64,000 nucleotides of DNA from Glomus cerebriforme (taxonomy: Eukaryota; Glomeromycota; Glomeromycetes; Glomerales; Glomeraceae), in contig QKYT01000154.1 of NCBI GenBank assembly GCA_003550305.1, forward strand, positions 42,653 through 106,652, read 5' to 3'. Below are positions 21,841 through 33,152 of the stretch, piece after piece. Below the pieces are notes generated by a model. The model was not told where the DNA came from and searched no databases. It saw only the letters and a program-made list of their open reading frames with translations. The translations under genes and the position numbers were made by a program. Position 1 is the first letter of the stretch; the number at the start of each line of letters is the position of its first letter.

Positions 21841-23345
21841 ATAAGTATATTTTACATGATAAATTAAGCATTAGGTTATTTAAGTTATTTAAGTATAGAT
21901 TATTGCGTTTACAATGAACATGATAGATAATTTTTATGTTATTTATTTTGATCTTGACGTCAGAATTACTTCTATAACAACAACCTAATCATTAATCTTT
22001 TTATTTTTATTTTTAAAATTTATCCGAATATTTCGAACATGATAAACATTTTTATATATAGCATTATTATAATATGTCTTCTTTCAGTTATAAAGTGAAA
22101 ACTACATTACAAATAATTATAAAAAGACTTGTTGTTAAATTACTTTCCTCTAATAATAAATAGGCTAATTTCTCACACTTAATTTTATGTTGTACTTATA
22201 ATTTGTTTTCCTTAAAGAAATTGGTGTAATTAGTGTTCGGTAATACAACATAATAATACAAACATATCCTTTGAGTATCTTCTTATTAAGAATTTTATTA
22301 AGACCTTTTTTCATTCAAAGCGAATCCTGCGCTACAAAAAGTTGCATTTGTACATTTGACTAAAATGAAATGTAACCAAATCACGTGGAAATTTCAAAAA
22401 ATTAAATTATCGCAAACACAAAAAATAAAATATGTCGTCTTTAATAACGCCAAATATATAAAATTCCTGTGAATTTATAAGCTTTTTTCTTATCTGAGCC
22501 TTTTTGCTTTATAATGAAAATTGTACCTACAGCTAAAAATGTGACAAACATAAAGTTACGAATATTAATATTTTTAAAAAATAATCATTAAAAAGAATTC
22601 TATTGCCTCTACTTTCTTACTGATTCGGTTATTTCGGTACATTGTAAATTTTAAAATCTTCTAATAATTGTAGTTATTTTAACGGTCATGAAACGTAAAG
22701 GCATCGTAATAATGAGCTAAAAAATGATACAATATATAGATATAGACTCGTAAATGAGTCATGATTGATATGATTTCAAGAGATTTATTATCGTATCATT
22801 TTTCCGATAAAAGTATGAAAAATCTGCATTTAAATAATTACATTTTGTGATATCTAGTACATAGTAAAAATGAAAAACGGAGATATTAAATAATATATTT
22901 CATATGGATTCCTAATATAGAAATTTAAAATTCCTTTCAAAATCCATTACTTTTTAATTCAACAATAATAGATGTTTTTATTCGGTATAACTCAATTTAG
23001 TGATTCAAAATCTGATCTGGGATACAGTTTTTAAAATAGAAATGCAAATTTATGAGAAGTTCAATTGGATAGTTTTTTTACAATAAATGATTAATCATTA
23101 ATGTTGAAAGCTCCGGTCTTGTCATTTACATTTCAAATTTTTTTTACACAGTTATGAAAAATTAAATATTGATTTAAAATAAATATAAATATTAAAAAAA
23201 TTTTTAATCTCATTCAACGTCATAATAATATTTATATTGTCAGTGTGATAAAATTTTTCATAAAAAAAAACTGTCACTGAAATAGACCCTAACGCTATAA
23301 ATTTTGCATCAAAAATGTCACTAAAATTCAATATGACTTCATCCA
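21841..23345. repeat. Duplicated spacer after psi-3
   Basis: No gene seen. It is the closest match to the spacer 9454-10940, including the part with ACTGTCACTGAAATAGACCC near 23270 (ACTGTCCCTGAAATATT near 10850). Confidence 0.65.
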
Positions 23346-23370
23346 TCACTTCGTGTCACACCCTCCGTTT

Positions 23371-23961
23371 AGAGGTTAGAATCGGTTGTGTTTTTTGCAA
23401 ACCGGATCGAATCGGTCCAACCGTTTTAAACCGGTTGCAACCGATTTGCGCATTATGAAATTTTCCTGTTTAATTACCGTAATTCAGGCCAAATACTAGC
23501 CATGATTATAGAAATTATTGAGGAATTATTAAATTATGAGAAATTATGAAAAATATATATATATTATGAAAATATGAGGAATTATTAAGAAAATATTGAA
23601 AAATCATGAGGAATTATGATAAATTATGATAATTGAGAAATTACGAAATTATTAAAATTATTGAACATAATAAATCTATTTTTATTTTTATAAGTTAGTT
23701 CCAGAAAAATTACAATACATATTATGAACTAGATTATGACTTTAGCTGCGAAACATAATAAATCTACATAATATGGGCAAATTTTCGTAATTTTCGAGCC
23801 AGCACTATGAATTTGGCCCGAATTTCGTCGTTATACCTAATTTCCTTGTTTGGAAATTTTCATGCTTCTGGGCGGGTTCATAATTCAGGCCAGAATTACT
23901 CGTATCAACCGGTTTTCTTAATTGAAATCGTTTGATGAAACCCAGTTGGTTCCCGACTTCT
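23371..23961. mobile_element. Dispersed repeat with AGAGGTCGGAACC-type ends
   Basis: Ends AGAGGTTAGAATCGGTTG and, reversed, AGAAGTCGGGAACC are imperfect inverted repeats. Inside are AACCGG-rich stretches, an AT-rich tandem core built on AAATTATGA, and GAGCCAGCACTATGAATTTG. A truncated copy lies in reverse orientation at 39487-39966. Non-coding DNA element of unknown class. Confidence 0.65.
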
Positions 23962-24126
23962 ACTTAGAATAATTGTCTATCAAAATCATTTGTAGATCAT
24001 TCCTTAATTTTACTAAAATTTATCATTAGTGTATTAATAAACGAGATGGTGTAAAGATCTTTCGTTAAAGGATAGGTAAAAGCATTACATGCTTTATGTG
24101 CCGGGTTTGATCTGTTAAAAATATAA

Positions 24127-24546
24127 TTAAAAATTTATGATAAACATTGTGGGATGTAGTAATGCATCATCAGATATATGAGATGTACGAAAGAGTATAG
24201 ATCGTGAATGGGTACGAAAAACGGAGAATTGTTTATTCGGTGCGTAATCTTTTGTAGTTTCTGAAGTCGAAACGATGTTGTAAGTGGCCAGGGTAATTAA
24301 TTTCATTTTATAATCCTGTAAAAGTTTGTTGAGTTGCGGAGGATAAGACTGGCAGCGACCGAAATGGTAGTTGTCATCTTCATGTTGATTGCATAGAAAG
24401 CAATTTAATGCTCTCTGATGGGTATAAATTTAATAGTATTTTTGTTGAACTGATCTTGTGGGAAGTGAAAAATTTGCTGCTTTGATTTTCCTGCTGATGT
24501 GTTTTGTCGCAGAGAATCTTGATGTTGGGAAAATTTCATCCAATGA
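24127..24546 (-). pseudogene. Relic of a non-LTR reverse transcriptase C-terminus
   Basis: Minus-strand frame of about 140 codons with one internal stop. It reads a basic segment (FSATKHISRKIKAANFSLPT), the stop, then CFLCNQHEDDNYHFGRC, a Cys-x2-Cys...His-x3-Cys pattern of the zf-RVT type found after the reverse transcriptase in LINE elements. A tail with LNKLLQDYKMK follows, ending at TAA 24127-24129. The catalytic reverse transcriptase part is absent. A decayed, 5'-lost LINE fragment is the best reading. Its higher G+C content against the surroundings supports an insertion. Confidence 0.55.
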
Positions 24547-26136
24547 CTAGTAAATTCAAATAGTTATTGAGGTTTAAAATCAATACATTTGAGTCCCAGA
24601 ATTATTTATCATGCGATAATGATTTTTAACCAATAATATTGATTTAATTTTATAATATAGTAGTACAAAATAATCTGTGACAAATATTAAGTGAGTGACA
24701 AATAGGTCAAGGACAGCACAATACCATTAATTTTGGCGTGATTATCATTGAGAATTTACTAAAAATGATGAATATAAAGACAAAATGAATTTACTTATAA
24801 ATATTCGCATTAAAAGAACCGATATAATCCGAGTATAATTTTCCATTTTTGTAAGATACATTTTTTTTAATCAAATGCCATATGCAATATGTCTTACTGC
24901 TGCCTTTGAAGAAAGAAATAAAATTTTATGCTTTTACACCATACGATAATGTTATTTGAGAAACCATATATAAAATCCCAACCTGTGCGCTAATATGTAC
25001 TAATTATCTACAAAAATAAATCACGTTTTACTATATAAATTATAAATATCATTTGATCTGCGTAACTCTAAGCCACCATTGTATAAACTTATTTAATCGT
25101 TTTTTATCGTTTGTCTTTTTTGTTTTTGCTAAAGTTTATAAACCGATTCCTAAAGACCTGATTCCTAAAAGATTCCTAAAACTGATTCCTAGAGTCTCAT
25201 AACAACCCCCTTCAAGTAACAGGTAATAATTTTTTTTTATTTTGTTAGTTTTTTCCCTTTTTTTTTCGTTTCTAACTATTTTTTTTTACCGTATTTAGAT
25301 CTTTGGTTTTTGGGCGGAGAGTTTGAAAAGAGTAGTGCTTCTTTATTAGTTCTTCGTTTTTTATTCTTTAAAGAGAAGGTTCATTTTTTTTTAAAAAAAT
25401 AATTATTAAATGGGTTTTTTTATGGTTTAGCATATAAAATGATCAGTATGTTTAATAAATTAATTGATTTCAGCTGTTTTCGGTGTTTTCGGTGGCTTAA
25501 TTTTAATTGATCTGATCACACTAATTCGAAAACGGCGATCAGTAAATAACAACTATAATATATATATAATCATAAAAACAAATCAATTTAACCAAATCAG
25601 TTGAATAGTTATGTAAAATAGGAGTTTATGCCCTATGTCATATATTTTGAATCGCACGCATCATGTATTTTGCGGAACTTCAATACATTTAACTCAAACT
25701 CTAAAAGGAAAAAAATACAGTAAAAATTATTCATACGAAATTATTAAAAATTATTTATATTTAAGTTATTTAAGATTTACAAGCATCCCTTTAACTCAAG
25801 TGCTCAACGCATCTATAATTAATTAAAACAACGACTAATAATACATATTAAAGTAATTTATTTCACAAGTATTTTTTTATATAAAATGTACCTATTTAGT
25901 ATATAAAATATTTGGTACTTTTTTTTATCGAATTTACGCGAAGATTTGGACACGAAAACTTTGTGCATCGTATGACAAGTAGCTGTGCAGTATCATATAT
26001 CTTCAGACCGCGTCCAGTCCGCGTCCCCTTTATTTGGTAATGATCAGTCAAAATATTTGCAAATGTAAAATGTAAAGACCATAATGCAGATAGGCATTTA
26101 ATATACGCGCGGTAATGGGTATTTCCGTAAATCAGA
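24547..26136. other. Spacer, no gene seen
   Basis: AT-rich with scattered homopolymers; a GATTCCTAAA motif recurs near 25140-25190. The open frame at 25635-25826 has no recognisable feature. Confidence 0.5.
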
Positions 26137-26241
26137 TACCGAAATTAAGCGCTACCGAAAAATTAGCGCTACTTTTAATACCAGAATTACTTGGTTTTGG
26201 ACTGCGGTATATCGATCTTGGAGTGCTTAATTTCGGAACTC
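26137..26241. mobile_element. TTCCGAAATTAAGCAC palindromic element
   Basis: Left arm ACCGAAATTAAGCGCTACCG; right arm GAGTGCTTAATTTCGGAACT; centre with CCAGAATTACTTGGTTTTGG. Slightly shorter than the 20754 copy because the TTGGCCAGCATCAGG part is deleted. Confidence 0.65.
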
Positions 26242-26248
26242 TCCACAC

Positions 26249-26370
26249 GTATATAAAACTTTTTACTTCAAATACCTGTTTAATGAATGGGGGTAAATTG
26301 TAATTACTGTATCATTTGCGATATGCATGTGGAATTTCTAATATAAAATCCTCTTTCAAAAATCCTTCCC
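26249..26370 (+). promoter_or_regulatory. Subfamily II upstream module
   Basis: GTATATAAAACTTTTTACTT, AAATACCTGTTTAATGAATG, GGGGTAAATTGTAAT and TTTCAAAAATCCTTCCCC, ending about 215 bases before the ATG at 26587. Confidence 0.5.
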
Positions 26371-26586
26371 CTTCAAAAAAAAAAAAATTTCTAAAATTTC
26401 CAATACGATCTTCATAGACTATTACTTTTTAAGGAAAGATAGATACAAATCAGGTAATTGTAAGAGCCGAAGTCAAATAAAATTATTTTTGTTTTTTTTT
26501 CATTTTTTTCACGCTATATATTAAGATCCAAAGTTAAACATTTAAAAAATTCTTATATTTTTTATAGTACAGTTCGTTATCGAAAT

Positions 26587-27210
26587 ATGACTCACCCAAA
26601 TAATCAATTTTCTGCTGACTCTGGAAACAATCAACCTTCAAGTATTTCCACTCCATACAATCCACAAGATAATGTCGTCTTACCCGTCTCATCCCATGAC
26701 AGACTAGAAAGTTCAACCAGTTCAACCGCTCCGAACAACGCATATTATGTGCAGTCCCACAACCTAGTTCCAAACTTTCAGCTTCAACAAAAAGTTAACA
26801 ACACGCATATACAAACCAGTTCTTCCAATATTCAAATTCAAACTGTTCATCCTATTGCCTTTTTTTTTCGACCGCCAAATGATTATTATCATTATTATGT
26901 TAAATGCAAGGAAATCACTAATGACACCATTGCATATCTCTTAAATAGATCATTAAAAGAAAATAACATTCAATCCAATGAAATTGAATTTATTTTCTAT
27001 TATCAGCAACAAATTAACAATAAACTTTATCAGGTGTCATATGAAATTGTTTCTCCTCTTCTGGTTAACAATTGTTTGAGTAAAAATTTTCTTGGGGTTG
27101 AACTACAACAAAATATGGAACAAGAGTTTTTAGAATTAACTGATAATCAAAAAGAATATGTTGAAACTCAATTAAAGAAATATTTAAGCCAATACGTATT
27201 AGGAAACTAA
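26587..27210 (+). CDS. Two-cysteine domain protein, mosaic I/II member
   Basis: Complete 207-residue gene. Residues 1-100 follow subfamily II (MTHPNNQFSADSGNNQP, STPYNPQDNVVLPVSSH, SHNLVPNFQLQQ). The linker and second half read like subfamily I (KENNIQSNEIEFIFYYQQQ) and the protein ends SQYVLGN. The first cysteine is Cys107 (KCKEITND). The second is lost, Tyr152 standing in VSYEIVSP. The upstream module is subfamily II but the 3' flank is not, so a recombination or conversion point probably lies near 26870-26900. Whether the missing cysteine costs activity cannot be judged. Confidence 0.8.
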   Translation: MTHPNNQFSADSGNNQPSSISTPYNPQDNVVLPVSSHDRLESSTSSTAPNNAYYVQSHNLVPNFQLQQKVNNTHIQTSSSNIQIQTVHPIAFFFRPPNDYYHYYVKCKEITNDTIAYLLNRSLKENNIQSNEIEFIFYYQQQINNKLYQVSYEIVSPLLVNNCLSKNFLGVELQQNMEQEFLELTDNQKEYVETQLKKYLSQYVLGN

Positions 27211-28050
27211 AATTAAGATTTGTTTTTTTTAAGTATTAATTTCGTTTACAAAGATATCCATTTTTATAGATTAAATTTCGTCATCACTTTTTAGATTAAG
27301 TCTAATAATGGTTACGTTTTTTTTTGCATATAGAATTTATTATTTAAGTTATTTTTTTGTTTTATTAAATGTATTATTTTTGAATAAATTAAGGATCCAT
27401 TATCCAGCAAAAGTCCATAGAAAAATTTATAATTAATCTTGATAAAGTTGTTCAACCCCGTTTAAGAATAGAACTTTTTTGTTAAAAAAAAATAATTCTT
27501 TTCTAAAAGATGGTAACTTTAAGAAATTCGTTTCCAATGTAAATAGCTTATTTACTTTGCGGGGTAAATTTGTTATTATATAACATATTATCACGTGAAA
27601 AAATTGACGCAGCTAATTTAACGATTTGAAATTTTCAAAGAATCATTCCAATACTTCAAAGAACATGTTGTATCCTATCATCATCATCACCAGAATGCCA
27701 ATACGCCGATGCTTTTTTTAGTATAATCTTTAGTATTAATAATTAACAAATTTATAAAAAAAAATTTTTTAAAATAAATAATTTTTTTTTTTATTCGTTT
27801 ACTTTCTGTACATAATAAAATTTCATAAAAAAAAGTAGCGGGACCATCAACAATATATTATATATATGTATCGAATACCAAAAAAAAATAATAATAAAGT
27901 TCCCACTCCAAATTAAATATTTCTTATACTGTATTTCTCTAAAAAAATTATTAAAAAAAAAAAAAGAAAAGAAAAAAAAAAAGTATATATATATATATAT
28001 ATTTTACCATAAAATGAAATTAATAAAATACATAACAATCCCTTTCTCAA
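27211..28050. other. Spacer between the array and the glycosyltransferase
   Basis: No gene seen. Poly(A)/poly(T) tracts and an (AT)n stretch at about 27984-28000 precede the 3' end of the minus-strand gene. Confidence 0.6.
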
Positions 28051-29295
28051 TTAGTATTTAATATATTCACCATAAATGTTTGTTTGAGTACCGTTTATAA
28101 AACTATCATAAGCTGTATTAATTACACCCATCCAACAACTAGGTATTAATTCTCTAGACCAATTATTATGCCAATGGTAAGCAAAAGCACCCCTAAAGAA
28201 ATTATCAGCCTTCCTTAAATCCAAAGGAGAATAATCATTTATATTTTTAATATTAGGAAATTCTCCTGGAATAAAATTAGGATCCCAAACATCATCCATA
28301 CCATTAAGATTAGGACTTAGAACGTTCTTTTGACGACGATCATTCTTTAACCAAAGAGGATCAAATAATGGTACAGAATACATATAAAGTGCCGAATTAT
28401 ATATTGATTTTGTGGTAGGAGAATCTAAAGAAAGATTTGTATCAGCTAATAAATATTTCTTTATTTGAAACGGATGAAAATTCATTTTCTCTTTCATAGC
28501 TTGAGAAATAATTTTTCTACTTGTTGTTCCATTTGCATGTAATCTTAATACGGCAGTATTATATTCTGTTTTAAAACTCCATTTATATGAGAAATCTATT
28601 CCCGAATGATATAATGGTCGCATATCACGTAAGAAGAGAACGTCACCATCCATATACATTCCTCCATATCTATTCAAAACAACAAATCTCACCAAATCAC
28701 TAAATGCGACAGAACTATGACCAGACATGATCGCTTCCCAACCATTATATATAGGATCTGAATTTAATTGTTCTTCGGTATCCCATTTTTTAAATTCAAT
28801 ATTTTTTGGAGAGAATTTTTTATAAATAAATCCTGCAAAAGGGTTCATATCTATATCTGTATCAGAATTTTGTAACCAGACATATAATTTTGAACAAGCT
28901 AAAGGTTGAGTATAAAGAAAACTTTTCATTTGTAATGTTAACTTGTCGGTTATCATACCACGCCAAAATACATGAAATAACATTGGAGGTTCATTTTCGT
29001 TACATTCTGGAATTGGAGATGAAGGATTTATAATATATTCATCCTCTTTTGTATCAAGATATTCTAAACAATTTTCCACTAAATTAAATTTCATGTCACA
29101 ATATTTCATAACTTGGTCTGTATTAAGAATACCATTAGGTCTTTGTTGAGAAGGTACAACATCAGGTGCTTCCAGAACGTTCACTGGGGGAGAATCCGAA
29201 TAAATTGTGTATAATAAATCGAATAAAATAATAAGACATATTATAGTCAATAAACTTTTTTTGTTTAATATACTTGTTAATTTGTTTGAAACCAT
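28051..29295 (-). CDS. Type II membrane glycosyltransferase with DXD motif (GT32-like)
   Basis: 414-residue single-exon gene. Residues 15-32 (LLTIICLIILFDLLYTIY) form a single N-terminal signal anchor, so a Golgi/ER lumenal enzyme is expected. Residues 104-145 (MLFHVFWRGMIT, KLYVWLQNSD) and 199-223 (SDLVRFVVLNRYGGMYMDGD) match the sugar-binding-region glycosyltransferase fold; Asp216-Gly-Asp218 is the metal and nucleotide-sugar binding DXD motif. Near the C-terminus AYHWHNNWS (372-380) is the usual His/Trp signature of this class. This places it with OCH1-like and alpha-1,4-GalNAc/mannosyl transferases (Gly_transf_sug family); donor and acceptor cannot be told. It is transcribed divergently from the lipase gene at 30314. 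Length and motifs suggest it is intact. Confidence 0.85.
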   Translation of the reverse strand: MVSNKLTSILNKKSLLTIICLIILFDLLYTIYSDSPPVNVLEAPDVVPSQQRPNGILNTDQVMKYCDMKFNLVENCLEYLDTKEDEYIINPSSPIPECNENEPPMLFHVFWRGMITDKLTLQMKSFLYTQPLACSKLYVWLQNSDTDIDMNPFAGFIYKKFSPKNIEFKKWDTEEQLNSDPIYNGWEAIMSGHSSVAFSDLVRFVVLNRYGGMYMDGDVLFLRDMRPLYHSGIDFSYKWSFKTEYNTAVLRLHANGTTSRKIISQAMKEKMNFHPFQIKKYLLADTNLSLDSPTTKSIYNSALYMYSVPLFDPLWLKNDRRQKNVLSPNLNGMDDVWDPNFIPGEFPNIKNINDYSPLDLRKADNFFRGAFAYHWHNNWSRELIPSCWMGVINTAYDSFINGTQTNIYGEYIKY

Positions 29296-30313
29296 TATAA
29301 AAATTTAAAATGTTATTATTAATGTCGTTAAAAAATTAATTTTTTTTTTCCTTATTTTTTTTTTTTTTTTTTTTTGAGAGATAAGGGAAGGAAGTAGGAG
29401 GAACCTTTCGGAAGTGCAAAAAGCCTTTTTAAGAACCACTACAAATATAGTATTTGTTTGTAACAGATATATGTATATGTATGTTCGATAAAAAACTTTT
29501 ACCCCTTAACTTCTAACTTAAATCTTCAAATAGTTCTGCGATAACAAATAGTTTATTATCATAAATTTTATATACTCCAAATTTTTTTTCGAAGATAAAA
29601 AAAAAAGCACGAATAAGAAAAAAAAAAGACTTTTTTTAAAAAATAATATTTATATAAAGAATATAATGCATATGTTGAAAATCGGTTATTCCTTCCGAAA
29701 GCAACGATCTTTCTATTTTAAACCAAAAAAATATATTTATATATTTTTTAGAGCACTGACACTGCATAATTATTTATTTTATTTATTGTATTTCACCAAA
29801 ATTATTGGCTACCGATTTCATTTAAATAATGAAATAGTCGCCTTTATAATTTAACCAGAAACCTTTCATATATAAATATTTATATTATAAAAATTCATTG
29901 TCTTAGTTCTTAGATCCAAACTAGTTCAACTAAGGAGTAATTTTATAAGAACGTGTGTCCTATTTTTAGAACTTGAATTAAATTTCTTATCCGTAAATAT
30001 ACTCACGTACGCCCTGTACGACTGTACGATGTACACTTTGAGATAAAATTAAGAAATTCTAAAAAAAGATTGATTAAAAATATATGATCTGTACAACATT
30101 GAACGATCTTACAATTTGCTGCTGGAATATCCGAAATTAGATATATATATAATGACACAAGAAGATTTATCTTCTTTTTGAGTGGTACCATGATGGATAA
30201 TCAATTTTTAAGATTATTTTTTTTCTCTCTCTCTTGTATTAAATTAAATTCGAGAAAGTTTGTAAATAATTTATTTAATAAATAATAAATAACATTTAAA
30301 AAAAAAAATAATT
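29296..30313. other. Divergent intergenic region (glycosyltransferase / lipase)
   Basis: About 1 kb between two start codons facing away from each other, so it must hold both promoters. A poly(T) run lies at 29338-29376. The short open frames at 29666 and 30003 look fortuitous. Confidence 0.6.
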
Positions 30314-32371
30314 ATGGAAGTACCAATTATCGGAAGATTAAATTATAGAGATTATCAAGCATTAATTATTGCTATCGTGTTTTTATTTATTGAAAAATTC
30401 CTTCGTGTTATAACTTATTTACTACCAAGTTCAGGAGTGAGATACTTGAGGGATGAAAGTCAAAAGTATGTAGTTAAACTAACCCTTTTTTTTTTAAAAA
30501 AAAAGAAAGATCATTGATATTAATTTCTCTTGTTTTAATATAGATTATTTTCAATGTTATATAAGGATGAAAGAACTTTACCAGTAAAATTATTTCAACA
30601 TGCGGAAAATTTCCGAGAATTAGTTAATTATTGGGATTATCATGTCGAAGACCATATAGTAAAGACTAGAGACAATTATATATTAGGAGTTCAAAGGATC
30701 CCTCATGGGAAATATCCTTCTTCCGCTAAACCTAGTCCTATAAATTTCGCATTAAATCAAGTTCATCAAGTTGAAGAAGAACAAAACATAGAAACTATAT
30801 TTAAGAAGAATGGAATTTCATTATCAGCAATTCGAAAAAATCCAAATGATATAAAAAATAAATCATCTTCATCATCTTTTTTACAAGAATTTTCCGATGA
30901 ATCATCATCAAAAAAAAAGAAATATATTAAACCTGTTGTATTACTTTATCATGGTTTAATGACTTGTAGTGAACTTTGGGTTTGTAATGTTGAATATGAA
31001 AATAGATTGGCTTGTTTATTGGCTGATGCTGGGTAAATAACGATCGAGAACGAAAAAAAAACATATATTTTGGAACGTTAATTTAACGATTTTATTTTAT
31101 TTGTATTTAGGTATGATGTATGGTTTGGTAATATTAGAGGTAATAAATATTCAATGAAACATACTAAATTTGATCCAAGTGAAAGAAGATTTTGGGAATA
31201 TTCAATGGATGAAATGGCTATATATGATTTACCTGATACAATTGATGTAAGTATTATCAGATCAACCGTTCGATTTTAATTTAATTTCAACTAATTAAAC
31301 TAAATTAATTATATTAAATAGTATATATTAGATATAACAGGAGCACCATCATTATCATATATTGGATTTTCACAAGGAACAGCTCAATGCTTTGCTTCTT
31401 TATCAATTAATCCAAAATTGAACAAAAAAGTAAATTTATTTATTGCTCTTGCTCCAGCAACAAGTCCAAAAGGTAAATAAATGTTTTCAAAAAATTTATT
31501 TTATCAATTTTTTTAAATAAGATAATAATTTAAAATTTCTCGTTATATTTCTTTAGGTCTGAAAAATTCAGTTATTGACGCATTAATGAAATTATCACCA
31601 AATGTGATATATTTGTTTTTTGGACGTAAAGCTGTATTAACAATGGCATTGTTTTGGCAAAGAGTATTATCTCCACCTATTTTTACTAAAATTATCGATT
31701 TGGCTTTAAGAATTTTATTCGGTTGGGATCTTAAAAATATCAGTGAAGCTCAAAAAGCTATTGGTTATTATCATTTATATAGTTGTTCAAGTACAAAAAG
31801 TTTGGTCGTAAGTATGATTTATTTTTTTTTTTATTTTATAATTTTTATTTATTTTTTTTTTAAAAAAAAAAGAGGCGAAACTAATTCATTTTTCTTAAAT
31901 AGCACTGGTTTCAAATTATTAGATCAAGAAAATTTCAAATGTATGATGATTTACCACCTTATTCCTATACTTCAACTTCGTTAGGATACTCTTGTCAAAG
32001 ATTTCCCACTTTGCAAATTACTACCCCTACAGCAATATTTTATGGCGGTAGAGATAGTTTAGCTGATATGAATATGTTATTAAAACAAATTCCCGCTCCT
32101 GTTCTTATGAGAGAAGTTTTAGATTATGAACATTTAGGTATGGCATAAATGTTGTATTATTATTATTGTCGAAATTTATGATAATTCATTTAAATTTATT
32201 TATTTTTATTATTTAGATTTTCTTTGGGCTAGGGATGTTCATCAAAAAGTCTTTCCAGATATATTTAATTTATTGTTACGATATAATGTGCATGATAATT
32301 ATGATTTTATGGTTGATTATCAAAATAATGATGATGATATTATTGATCAAGAGGATTATTCTTATACTTAA
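30314..32371 (+). CDS. Membrane-anchored alpha/beta-hydrolase lipase (steryl ester / acid lipase type)
   Basis: Seven exons joined by GT-AG introns: 30314-30465, 30544-31032, 31111-31246, 31322-31472, 31557-31807, 31903-32137, 32217-32371. Every junction keeps the frame and gives 522 residues. Residues 16-37 are a membrane segment. Residues about 83-108 (YHVEDHIVKTRDNYILGVQRI) are the abhydro-lipase entry motif. HGLMTCSELWV (187-197) is the oxyanion region. The nucleophile elbow is GFSQG with Ser276. Asp444 (GGRDS) and His470 (YEHLDFLWA) complete the triad. A Ser/Lys-rich insert at about 127-177 precedes the core. The family (yeast Tgl1/Yeh1-like, animal acid lipases) hydrolyses steryl esters or triacylglycerols at lipid droplets or membranes; the exact substrate is not readable. 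All key residues are present, so it should be active. Confidence 0.88.
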
Positions 32372-32615
32372 TGTTGAAACAATATTTTATATTTAACTTA
32401 GTGAAAGGATGTTAATGGAGATATTTTATTTTGTAATTATTGAAAGGATTGTACTGTATATTTGTTTTTGATTAATAATAATATTGGATTTTGTATATGA
32501 ATTTTTGGGTCTATTATAAGTTTATGATTGCACGAAACTGGCCAGCATTATGTATTCGTCAGAAATTAGCCACGTGACTAATAAAAATGAAATAATTTCC
32601 ACGACTTTTTTTTAA

Positions 32616-33010
32616 TTGTACCAGCCCAGTGATCTGAGATATCGTTCTTTGGAAAGCTCTCTCACTCGCTTATCCCAAAAAGTTGAAAATCTAGCGGAAT
32701 ATTTCGCACTTGGTCATAATTATCCTCTTATGAAGAAAGGGAAATTGCTCGTTGTATATGGGAATAATTAGAAAATGTCCGGATCGAGTCAGTACCTTAA
32801 TCGACTATTCTTGCCTTTGTAGTATTAACTTTGCTGGGTGTGATAAACGGTCAACTGGATATTTCCCACAATAACCTTTATGGGGGCTCTGCGACGTTTC
32901 GGAACGGCTTACAGTTAACCTTAGGCCGCTTAGAGCATAGTTATAGTTGATTTTATTTTTTTTCATTTTCCCCCCTTTCCCCACAAAAACCTTAAACCTG
33001 TTGTAAATTC
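32616..33010 (+). mobile_element. Decayed retroelement fragment (same family as 34649)
   Basis: About 50 in-frame codons (32619-32768, ending TAG) contain SLESSLTRLSQKVENLAEYF, matching in pattern the coiled segment IEKQLDRLSSMVTDLRSHFE of the element at 34649. The following non-coding part has GATAAACGGTC, as does the 3' part of that element. The G+C content rises clearly (GGGGGCTCTGCGACGTTTCG near 32882). No poly(A) tail or target duplication remains. Non-LTR-type relic is the likely reading. Confidence 0.5.
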
Positions 33011-33090
33011 CCACATGAACATACCTTATCAGATTCTATCCTTATCGAAAAGATGTGATAGCAGTATAGCCTATTTGATATACAATCGAC

Positions 33091-33152
33091 CTCTATATAA
33101 TCACCTAATCGGGTTTATGAGTTATGACAGCAAAAACAGTGATTATATAGAG
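33091..33152. repeat. Small fold-back with CTCTATATAATCAC arms
   Basis: CTCTATATAATCAC (33091-33104) and GTGATTATATAGAG (33139-33152) are perfect inverted repeats, with a further related TATATAGAGGG at about 33161-33171. It resembles the ends of pogo/Tc1-type MITEs but is too short to classify. Confidence 0.5.

Noticed and set aside
24040..24125. tRNA-like stretch (GATGGTGTAAAG...GGGTTTGATCTG) suggesting a tRNA gene or SINE head
   Set aside because: The cloverleaf does not fold with consistent acceptor and D arms, and no repeat copy or poly(A) tail is seen.
32805..33014. 69-codon minus-strand frame
   Set aside because: Antisense of the decayed retroelement fragment at 32616-33010; no independent support.
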